Positions 34,690 to 41,836 of a stretch of DNA of 64,000 bases are shown here, piece after piece. The translations under genes and the position numbers were made by a program. Origin of the DNA: Streptococcus gallinaceus (GTDB taxonomy: Bacteria > Bacillota > Bacilli > Lactobacillales > Streptococcaceae); the NCBI RefSeq assembly GCF_024170225.1, contig NZ_JALJXU010000001.1, positions 1 through 64,000 of the forward strand, given 5' to 3'. The notes under the pieces are model-generated. The model searched no databases, was not told the DNA's origin, and saw only the letters and a list, made by a program, of their open reading frames with translations. The first letter of the stretch is position 1, and each line of letters starts with the position of its first letter.

Positions 34690-36726
34690 ATGGTAGAAGA
34701 TGATAAAGGGATTCTTGTGGAAGATATTCGGAGGAGTTCACCGTATACTCCAGAATGGGTAGCTCCATTATTTTCTGAAGAAGAAACGAAATATTATTTT
34801 TCAAATGGAAAAGAAACTTCAGTAAGTTCAAAACTTAAAGATTATCATTTTATTTCTATCATAAAAAAATCAAATCGGGGAAATGTGTATCGAGCTATCA
34901 AAAAAGATACAGAACAGTCTGTAATTATCAAACAAGCTAGACCTTTCGTAGGAAATGACTCCAAAGGAGAGTGGTTTGCAGTAGATGAATTAAAAAATGA
35001 GAAAATGATGCTACAGGAATTTTCAGATAAAAGTTATACTGCTGATTACGTAGATGATTTTTATGTGGATGGAAATTATTTTTTGGTTCAAACGGAAATA
35101 GCTGGAAACAATTTTTTTGAGCTAGTCTTAGAGAAAGGGATTTCTGCTAGACAGAAAGAAGAATATATTCGAAATATTATTCAAATCGTTAATGAACTTC
35201 ACCGTTCAGGTTATTTGTTGATAGATTTGTCTCCAACGAATTTTATCTATAGAGAAAACGGGCAAGTAATCTTAATTGATTTAGAAAATATTAGTAAAGA
35301 AAAGAATCCGGTTAGACGAGTTCAAACACCAGGGATGTTGAATCAAGATAAGGATTTATCAGTTGCGACGATACAGCAAGATTATTTTGCCCTTGGTATG
35401 GTGGCACTGGCTATTTTGCTAGGACACGTACTTCCTTTTTCAAAAGGAGATGAAAAATCAAATTTTAGTCTCTTACAAAAGGTATTGTTGGCGATTGATT
35501 TTGCAGTGGAGTCGGATAATATAACACCATTGCAAGCGAATTGGATAAAAACGGTGTTAATGATGAGTGAAACGACACGGATTGTTCAAGATATTCCAAT
35601 GCTCTTTGAAGATAAAAGTAAGGTACCTATACGACCTCATCCAGTTCAGTTTCCATCAAATAATTTTCATGAAGAACTTGCTGTCATCATAGATGGTTTA
35701 TTAGAACGAACGGTAGATAAGCGTGGTAGAATTGCTAAATCAAGTGAATTTGGCGAATTTGTTAGTCCACAATCAATGCAACATGGCTTGGCTGGTTATC
35801 TAATAATGACGAATAGAGTTCAGGAGGAAAAGACAGAGAAAATAAGGAATTTAATTTCTCGAGTTGAAGAAGTGATAAGTGTACTACCGCCTTCTGGTTA
35901 TGAGAATTCCTTACTATTTGGGCGTGCAGGTTATTTATGGTCGATGCTTGAACTTTTCCAAACTAGTAGCGCGATCTATTATCGCTCTATTTGTGAGCAT
36001 ATCAGTCAAACGCTAATGGAAAACTACCACAGTGAGCAACATGTAGATTTTGCTTTGGGAAAAGCTGGCATACTCTTATCTTTAATGAAATATGCAAGTA
36101 TTATAGAAGATGAACGAGTTGATTTGTTTATTAAAGAGAATATTCAAGAGATTTTCCAATCTTTTTCCACTACAACGGCTAATACTTTGATAGAATTTGG
36201 CTTTGCCCATGGTCAGGCGGGTCTTGCTTATGTATTGCATTGCTATTCTCAATTTTATGAGGATCCAACTTATGATAAAGTAATACAAAATTTTTCGAAT
36301 ACTATTGCAGATAAAATAAAAAATCAATTAGTAGTCGGCTTTGATAAATTGGAATCGCTAGATTATTCATGGTGTGAAGGTTATTCTGGTTTATTATTGT
36401 ACTTGTGTTTAGTTGAACAGAAAAAATATCATTCATTGTTGATCCAAGTTCAAAATGAACTGTTTAAGCAGCATCTTAACATGGGAACAAGCTATTGCCA
36501 TGGTTTAGCTAGTCTCTTACAAACAGTTGTATATACAGAAAATGAAGAACTGTATGAAAAAATTGTAGCTATCTTGCTCACACGATCTTATCGAAATTCA
36601 GATGGATATCTGATTTTTCAAAGTGAAGATCCTAGTCAATCAGTTTTTGACTTTGGTACAGGAACACTTGGAGTTTACTGGACAATTTTAAAAGAGAAAT
36701 TTTTATTTAGTTTAGATAGGAAGTGA
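34690..36726 (+). CDS. Lanthipeptide synthetase, kinase plus LanC-like cyclase part (class IV-like)
   Basis: 678 residues. Residues about 50-300 are a Ser/Thr-kinase domain: lysine K81 (VIIKQARP), catalytic D179 with N184 (LIDLSPTNFIY) and metal D197 (LIDLENIS). Residues about 340-675 are a LanC-like alpha toroid with repeated G-x-A/x-G helices (GRAGYLWSMLE, GKAGILLSLMKY). Zinc ligands of true LanC are present: H507 in GFAHGQAG, C562 in WCEGYSG, C603-H604 in YCHG. Class III LanKC cyclases normally lack these and class IV LanL keep them. It would phosphorylate precursor Ser/Thr and cyclise. It is severed from its lyase domain by a single TAA. Confidence 0.85.
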   Translation: MVEDDKGILVEDIRRSSPYTPEWVAPLFSEEETKYYFSNGKETSVSSKLKDYHFISIIKKSNRGNVYRAIKKDTEQSVIIKQARPFVGNDSKGEWFAVDELKNEKMMLQEFSDKSYTADYVDDFYVDGNYFLVQTEIAGNNFFELVLEKGISARQKEEYIRNIIQIVNELHRSGYLLIDLSPTNFIYRENGQVILIDLENISKEKNPVRRVQTPGMLNQDKDLSVATIQQDYFALGMVALAILLGHVLPFSKGDEKSNFSLLQKVLLAIDFAVESDNITPLQANWIKTVLMMSETTRIVQDIPMLFEDKSKVPIRPHPVQFPSNNFHEELAVIIDGLLERTVDKRGRIAKSSEFGEFVSPQSMQHGLAGYLIMTNRVQEEKTEKIRNLISRVEEVISVLPPSGYENSLLFGRAGYLWSMLELFQTSSAIYYRSICEHISQTLMENYHSEQHVDFALGKAGILLSLMKYASIIEDERVDLFIKENIQEIFQSFSTTTANTLIEFGFAHGQAGLAYVLHCYSQFYEDPTYDKVIQNFSNTIADKIKNQLVVGFDKLESLDYSWCEGYSGLLLYLCLVEQKKYHSLLIQVQNELFKQHLNMGTSYCHGLASLLQTVVYTENEELYEKIVAILLTRSYRNSDGYLIFQSEDPSQSVFDFGTGTLGVYWTILKEKFLFSLDRK

Positions 36727-36730
36727 AAAT

Positions 36731-37948
36731 ATGAATGTTTTTCTAAAAAACAGAGATTTTAGACAACTTGCGCTGAATCAAAGTATCTCTTTATTGGGTG
36801 ATACTATGTTTTATTTGGCGATTATGCAAGCAGTATCGGGTTATTCCTTTGCTCCATTGGCGGTTTTACTAATCACTGTTTCGGAGCAGTTGCCGCAGAT
36901 ACTTCAGTTATTTATCGGAAGCTTTGCAGATTTTCAAAAAAATAGAATTACCAAATGTTTAGTATTAGGTTTTATGAAGTTTATTCTCTATAGCTTTGTA
37001 GCAGTATTATCAGGAAGCGATTTAACAATTCTAAGTGTTGCAATTATTTGTATTATCAATTTATTTTCTGATATGTTTGGCCGATTTACAGGTTCAATGA
37101 TAACTCCTATATTTATAAAGTTACTTAGTGAAGATGTTGCTGAAGCAATGGGCTTTAATCAAGCAATTGGGAGCGTTGTGCAAGTATTTGCCAATCTTTG
37201 TGGTGGGGTAGCCTTAGGCTTTGTCAGTCTGCAATGGTTTGCGATAATCAACGCTTTGACTTTCCTATTTGCTTTTGGTGGATTATTTTATATTCGTAAG
37301 GATTTGAGAGGGTATGAAAAAGAACTACCGCAGGTAACAGACTTTAATGTGAAAAATTATTTCCTACATATTTGGCAATCGTTACAAGTATTGTTTCATT
37401 TTTCAACAGTGTTAAAGTTGTATACAGTAGTAGCAATTGGTCAAAGTATTTTAGGTATGATGATGCCTTTATCTAGTTTATTGTTGATGAAACATAGTTT
37501 TCTGGGGTTGTCGATAGGATTTTCCTTAGGGTTATTATCTGTTATTATTTTTCTAGGAATGCTATTTGGGAATGTGGGTACAGCTTTTTTGATGAAAAAA
37601 ATATCTATACAACAGGCTATTCTATTTTCTAATTTAGCAAGTTTTCTTATGACACTGGGGATATTGTTTTCAAGTTTTGGTTTAATTCTCCTTGGCGCTC
37701 TCGGCAATGCCTTCTTCTTGGGAATAATCAATCCAAAACTTCAAGAATTATTTTTTAAACAAATTCCAGAAGATAAAATGGGCGCAATAGAATCTGCTCT
37801 GGGTTTCTTGTTGACGTGCATAGTCAGTTTGTTATCTATGTTTATGGTGTTTGTGGCAACACAGCACACGGAATTAGCAGCCTATCTATCAATGGGAACT
37901 TTAGCTTTTGCAAGTTTTTTATTATTGAAAATTAAGTCCGTGAAATAG
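36731..37948 (+). CDS. Major facilitator superfamily transporter of the lanthipeptide cassette
   Basis: 405 residues with about twelve hydrophobic segments; the start ATG 36731 lies 4 bases after the synthetase stop behind AGGAAG. The opening FLKNRDFRQLALNQSISLLG followed by DTMFYLAIM is typical of MFS drug-efflux proteins of the MefA/enterobactin-exporter branch. As the last gene of the cassette it is the best candidate for exporting the modified peptide or for self-protection; most lanthipeptides use ABC exporters, so this is notable. Assignment to the cassette rests on spacing, strand and shared A/T-rich composition. Confidence 0.82.
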   Translation: MNVFLKNRDFRQLALNQSISLLGDTMFYLAIMQAVSGYSFAPLAVLLITVSEQLPQILQLFIGSFADFQKNRITKCLVLGFMKFILYSFVAVLSGSDLTILSVAIICIINLFSDMFGRFTGSMITPIFIKLLSEDVAEAMGFNQAIGSVVQVFANLCGGVALGFVSLQWFAIINALTFLFAFGGLFYIRKDLRGYEKELPQVTDFNVKNYFLHIWQSLQVLFHFSTVLKLYTVVAIGQSILGMMMPLSSLLLMKHSFLGLSIGFSLGLLSVIIFLGMLFGNVGTAFLMKKISIQQAILFSNLASFLMTLGILFSSFGLILLGALGNAFFLGIINPKLQELFFKQIPEDKMGAIESALGFLLTCIVSLLSMFMVFVATQHTELAAYLSMGTLAFASFLLLKIKSVK

Positions 37949-37980
37949 CAAAAAAACAGCCAATAGGCCGTTTTTTTGCT
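37947..37980. terminator. Terminator at the right end of the cassette
   Basis: AGCAAAAAAACAGCC-AATA-GGCCGTTTTTTTGCT, near-perfect stem with T and A runs, directly at the transporter stop. Confidence 0.88.
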
Positions 37981-37985
37981 ATACT
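37977..37985 (+). promoter_or_regulatory. Extended -10 promoter of the DUF3272 gene
   Basis: TG-C-TATACT at 37977-37985, formed partly from the tail of the terminator. Only 6 bases separate it from the DUF3272 ATG, so the mRNA would be leaderless. Confidence 0.6.
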
Positions 37986-37991
37986 AATGAT

Positions 37992-38186
37992 ATGAGAGTT
38001 TCACAATTTTTATTTTTAGCTATTTTTACGGCTCTTGCGACTTACTGGATGAATGCAGCTTTTCTTGCAGGAGATTATTTCTGGGCTTGCTTGTATGCTT
38101 TTTTTGTTTTCCGCAATCTGCGTTTTAGTTACCGTGTAACAAAATTTATTGAGGCTGTGACGACTCGTCCCAAGAAGAAAGACTAA
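37992..38186 (+). CDS. DUF3272 family membrane protein
   Basis: 64 residues: two hydrophobic segments (about 4-20 and 25-42) and a basic tail ending RPKKKD. The fit to DUF3272, a small streptococcal family usually encoded right after dnaX, is from memory of family character. There is no ribosome site before the ATG; a perfect extended -10 lies 6 bases upstream. Its last 41 bases overlap the 3' end of birA on the other strand. Confidence 0.78.
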   Translation: MRVSQFLFLAIFTALATYWMNAAFLAGDYFWACLYAFFVFRNLRFSYRVTKFIEAVTTRPKKKD

Positions 38187-39099
38187 TTTCCCCGCTAGAT
38201 AAGATTTTTTCCTGCCCACTATTCAATCGGACGAACAGTTCACCTTTGTCTGTGATAGCAGTGGCGATTCCCTCATATGCTAGTTGATTTTCCATAAAGC
38301 TCACTTGTTTGCCGAGAACGAGTGAGTTTTCTTTATAGATAGCCACCAGTTGGTCGTCGGTATAAGTGAAAAAGACACGCCAGATTTCTGCGATGAGTTC
38401 ATTGCGCGTAATGCTAGGCACCTCTTGAAAAAGGTTACCGGCCTTGCTTTCTAACTCTTTTGGGAAATGGTCCAAGTGAAAGTTCAGTCCGATACCAATC
38501 ATCATATCAGTGACTGTTTGATTTTCAATGGATGAAATAGCCTCTGTCAATATTCCTGCCATTTTTTTGTTATGGAGGTAGATGTCATTGACCCATTTGA
38601 TTTGCGGCTGAAGACCGGTTAGATTGTTAATAGCTGTGACAATAGCTGCCGCAACTAGGACGGTATAGGGCTTCACTTGAGAAAAGGAAGCCTGGGGCGT
38701 CAGATGAAGAGTCATATAAATGCCGCCTGCTTGGGCAAAAAATGCACGACCAAATCGACCACGCGCCGCTTCTTGATTGGGAGCTAGATAAATTGCAGGA
38801 GCGCTATTCCCCTTTTCCAATCCGATTTTGGCATCCAACTGTGTCGAGCGACTAGTTGGGTTGTAGTGGACAGGCAAGTCGAGTTGCTGGGAAATCCAAT
38901 CGGAAACCAGCAGGTCTCCTTTGATAAGTTTATAGCCGACATTTTGTACGGCATTAATCACAAGTCCTTGTTTTTCAAGTTGCTGGATGGCTTTCCAAAC
39001 GGCTGTACGTGAAATTCCCAGTCCCTTTGCCAATTCTTCACCGCTGATAGCACTGGTGGATTGTGCCAGTAGGAGATAAATTTTTTCGTATGTTTTCAT
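38146..39099 (-). CDS. birA: Biotin operon repressor / biotin-[acetyl-CoA-carboxylase] ligase
   Basis: 317 residues from the ATG complementary to 39097-39099. Residues 1-60 are a winged helix (SAISGEELAKGLGISRTAVW then KAIQQLEKQG), the rest is the ligase with the biotinyl-AMP loop AARGRFGRAFF followed by AQAGGIYMTLHL and the KWVNDIYL catalytic segment. It attaches biotin to acetyl-CoA carboxylase and may repress biotin uptake genes. The C-terminus overlaps the convergent DUF3272 gene by 41 bases. Confidence 0.95.
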   Translation of the reverse strand: MKTYEKIYLLLAQSTSAISGEELAKGLGISRTAVWKAIQQLEKQGLVINAVQNVGYKLIKGDLLVSDWISQQLDLPVHYNPTSRSTQLDAKIGLEKGNSAPAIYLAPNQEAARGRFGRAFFAQAGGIYMTLHLTPQASFSQVKPYTVLVAAAIVTAINNLTGLQPQIKWVNDIYLHNKKMAGILTEAISSIENQTVTDMMIGIGLNFHLDHFPKELESKAGNLFQEVPSITRNELIAEIWRVFFTYTDDQLVAIYKENSLVLGKQVSFMENQLAYEGIATAITDKGELFVRLNSGQEKILSSGEISLSSWDESSQPQ

Positions 39100-39163
39100 A
39101 CTATTAGTATAACAAAAATATCCTGATAGATGGTATAATGGAGTCATGCAAAAAGGAGGCTTC

Positions 39164-40195
39164 ATGAATACACTTGATTATATTGTAAAATTAACCAATA
39201 CCCCATCTCCAACGGGCTTTACTACAGCTATCATGGATTACATTAAGGCAGAGGTAGAAAGTTTTGGCTATGCTGCGCATAAGACACCTAAGGGTGGTGT
39301 CATGGTTTCTGTTCAAGGGGAAAATGACCAGGAACACCGTGTGGTAACAGCTCACTTGGATACTTTAGGTGCCATTGTCCGTGCGGTTAAACCGGATGGT
39401 CGCCTTAAAATGGACTTGGTTGGTGGATTTGGTTATCCGTCTATCGAGGGAGAAAACTGTTTGATTCACGTGGCAAGCAATGGAAAAACTTATACAGGTA
39501 CCATTCTCATGCACCAAACTTCCGTTCACGTTTACCGCGATGCCAATACCGCAGAGCGCAATCAAACCAACATGGAAATTCGTTTGGACGAAAAAGTAAC
39601 GACTGCTGCTGAAACGCGTGCTTTGGGAATTGAAGTTGGTGACTTTATTTCCTTTGATCCGCGGACAAGAGTGATAGAGTCAGGTTTCATCAAGAGCCGT
39701 CATTTGGATGACAAGGTGTCAGCTGCCATTTTGATTCATCTCTTGAAAGTTTACAAAGAAGAAGGAGTCGTCCTTCCTTATACGACTCATTTCTACTTCT
39801 CAAACAATGAGGAAATTGGCTACGGTGCTAACTCTAGTCTCCCTGCTCAAACAGTGGAATACCTAGCGGTGGATATGGGTGCCATGGGTGACGACCAACA
39901 AACGGATGAATACACGGTTTCTATCTGTGTCAAAGACGGTTCAGGCCCCTATCACTATGAATTGCGCCAACACTTGGTTGCCTTGGCTCAGGAAAATCAG
40001 ATTCCATTCAAATTAGATATTTATCCTTACTACGGAAGTGATGCTTCGGCAGCGATGCGAGCTGGTGCGGACGTACGTCACGCTCTTCTTGGTGCTGGTA
40101 TCGAGTCAAGCCACTCCTACGAACGGACCCACATGGATTCAGTTGTTGCAACGGAAAAAATGGTGGATGTTTATTTGAAGTCAGCTATGATGTAA
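39164..40195 (+). CDS. pepA: M42 family glutamyl aminopeptidase
   Basis: 343 residues from ATG 39164 behind AAAGGAGG; a TATAAT lies about 25 bases upstream. Metal ligands of M42 peptidases are visible: H in TAHLDTLG, D in RHLDDKVSA, the EE pair in SNNEEIGYG, D in VDMGAMG and H in HSYERTH near the end. It cleaves N-terminal acidic residues from peptides in the cytoplasm as a large tetrahedral complex. Monocistronic. Confidence 0.93.
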   Translation: MNTLDYIVKLTNTPSPTGFTTAIMDYIKAEVESFGYAAHKTPKGGVMVSVQGENDQEHRVVTAHLDTLGAIVRAVKPDGRLKMDLVGGFGYPSIEGENCLIHVASNGKTYTGTILMHQTSVHVYRDANTAERNQTNMEIRLDEKVTTAAETRALGIEVGDFISFDPRTRVIESGFIKSRHLDDKVSAAILIHLLKVYKEEGVVLPYTTHFYFSNNEEIGYGANSSLPAQTVEYLAVDMGAMGDDQQTDEYTVSICVKDGSGPYHYELRQHLVALAQENQIPFKLDIYPYYGSDASAAMRAGADVRHALLGAGIESSHSYERTHMDSVVATEKMVDVYLKSAMM

Positions 40196-40196
40196 T

Positions 40197-40225
40197 AAAA
40201 AGAGCTCTGTGTGTGGCTCTTTTTT
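40197..40225. terminator. Bidirectional terminator
   Basis: AAAAAGAGC / GCTCTTTTT stem with a 10-base loop between convergent pepA and the zinc peptidase gene. Confidence 0.85.
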
Positions 40226-41123
40226 ATATATCACTTGAGAAGGTATCACCGTGCTGGATGTCGCCGTATTGGTATCCGCGTTTGAACCATTTTTGACGTT
40301 GGGCGGACGAGCCGTGCGTGAAGCTATCTGGAACAGAAGTACCATAGGCGGCTTTTTGGAGGGTATCATCTCCGACAGCATGAGCGGCAGCTAAGGCTTC
40401 ATCGATATCGCCAATTTCTAAAAGCCCCTGCTGTTGGACATATTTGGACCACGCGCCAGCATAATAATCAGCTTGCAGTTCCAGACGAACATTCAGAGCG
40501 TTAGCGACTTTTTCTGATTTACCTTGGCGGGCACGTGTGTAGCTGTCCATCGTACCGAGTTGATTTTGGACGTGGTGTCCGACCTCGTGGGCAATGACAT
40601 AGGCCATAGCGAAGTCGCCTGCCGCATTGTATTTGGTGGATAACTCTTTGTAAAAACTGAGGTCGATATATACTTTTTTATCTGCTGGGCAGTAAAATGG
40701 GCCAGCTTGTGCACTTCCAACTCCGCATCCGTTGGTGTGAGTTTTCCCAGAGTAAAGAACCATGGTTGGTGCTTGGTAAGATTTACCATTTTGGGCAAAT
40801 TCTTCTTGCCAAAAGTCTTCGGTGGATTGGAAGATTTTGCTGACAAAAACAGCATCCTTGTCTGATGCAGAAGGAGAAGCAGTCTGCTGTGTAGAATAGT
40901 TGGCTTGGTACGAACTAGCGCCAAACAGGTCTCCTAAATTCATGCCTCCACCGACAAAGGCAACAATGAGGATAAGAATAACTAGCCATTTTCCTCGTCC
41001 TGAAGACATCAGAAGTTGCAGGAGCATTCCCAAACCATTTCCAGATCCACTTGAATACTGGTTGCCGGATTGACCACGACGGTCTTCGACATGTTTACTT
41101 TGTTCTAAATCATCTATTTTCAT
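40224..41123 (-). CDS. YpfJ-like neutral zinc metallopeptidase, membrane-anchored
   Basis: 299 residues from the ATG complementary to 41121-41123. After a basic N-terminus (VEDRRGQSGNQ) comes one membrane helix (about 46-65, GKWLVILILIVAFVGGGMN), then an extracytoplasmic catalytic domain with HEVGHHVQNQLG, the HExxH zinc motif, and a downstream Glu in ELQADYYAGAW. This is the YpfJ/neutral zinc metallopeptidase family; the substrate is unknown. Faces comEB across about 110 bases. Confidence 0.9.
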   Translation of the reverse strand: MKIDDLEQSKHVEDRRGQSGNQYSSGSGNGLGMLLQLLMSSGRGKWLVILILIVAFVGGGMNLGDLFGASSYQANYSTQQTASPSASDKDAVFVSKIFQSTEDFWQEEFAQNGKSYQAPTMVLYSGKTHTNGCGVGSAQAGPFYCPADKKVYIDLSFYKELSTKYNAAGDFAMAYVIAHEVGHHVQNQLGTMDSYTRARQGKSEKVANALNVRLELQADYYAGAWSKYVQQQGLLEIGDIDEALAAAHAVGDDTLQKAAYGTSVPDSFTHGSSAQRQKWFKRGYQYGDIQHGDTFSSDI

Positions 41124-41237
41124 AAGATACTCACTTTCCCTTTTATTATATAGTAAGAAAGTCAAAAAGAAAAGCCAAGCACTCTTTTTTTATCAGCCTT
41201 TTCATAGTATAATAAAAGAAAAATTGGAGGTGATTTT

Positions 41238-41702
41238 GTGGAGAATCGATTAGCGTGGGATGAATATTTTGCAGCGCAGGCTTTGCTGATTGCCCATCGT
41301 GCTACTTGTAAGCGGGCCAAGGTTGGTGCGGTCTTGGTCAAGGACAATAAGGTCATCGCAACGGGCTATAATGGTTCGGTGTCAGGGACAGAACATTGTC
41401 TAGATAGGGAGTGTCTCATGGTAGATGGCCATTGTGTACGGACTATTCACGCAGAAATCAATGCCATTTTACAAGGTGCAGAACGCGGTATTCCGAAAGG
41501 ATTCACGGCTTATGTGACACATTTTCCCTGCCTCAATTGCTCTAAGCAGTTGCTCCAAGTAGGTTGTAAGCGCGTGGTCTACATCAATGAATACCGGATG
41601 GATGAGTACGCAACCTATCTCTACAAAGAAAAAGGTTGTGAATTGGTACATTTGCCGCTAGATGTTGTTAAAAAAGCGATTCAAGATGCAGATTTTATCT
41701 AG
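41238..41702 (+). CDS. comEB: dCMP deaminase / late competence protein ComEB
   Basis: 154 residues starting with GTG 41238 behind GGAGGTG. Zinc and catalytic motifs: HAEINAI (His and catalytic Glu) and PCLNCSKQLLQVGC. It converts dCMP to dUMP for thymidylate synthesis; ComEB is the competence-locus name of the same family. The Cys-rich insert TEHCLDRECLMVDGHC is typical. A hairpin terminator follows. Confidence 0.92.
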   Translation: MENRLAWDEYFAAQALLIAHRATCKRAKVGAVLVKDNKVIATGYNGSVSGTEHCLDRECLMVDGHCVRTIHAEINAILQGAERGIPKGFTAYVTHFPCLNCSKQLLQVGCKRVVYINEYRMDEYATYLYKEKGCELVHLPLDVVKKAIQDADFI

Positions 41703-41733
41703 AAAGGGAAATAGTAGCAACCCAATATGAAGG

Positions 41734-41765
41734 ATACATTCTTGCAGCAAGGATGTATTTTTTAT
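41734..41765 (+). terminator. Terminator of comEB
   Basis: ATACATTCTTGC pairs with GCAAGGATGTAT (two G-U pairs) around a single A, then TTTTTT. Confidence 0.75.
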
Positions 41766-41836
41766 ACAAGTGACTATTTTTTGATAAAATTTTATGCTAG
41801 AATAACTATAACTAAAAAACATAAAGGGGATACAAT

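Noticed and set aside
34690..36726. Stand-alone eukaryotic-type Ser/Thr kinase
   Set aside because: The LanC-like half with GxxG helices and zinc motifs, plus the upstream lyase fragment and precursor, fit a lanthipeptide synthetase much better.
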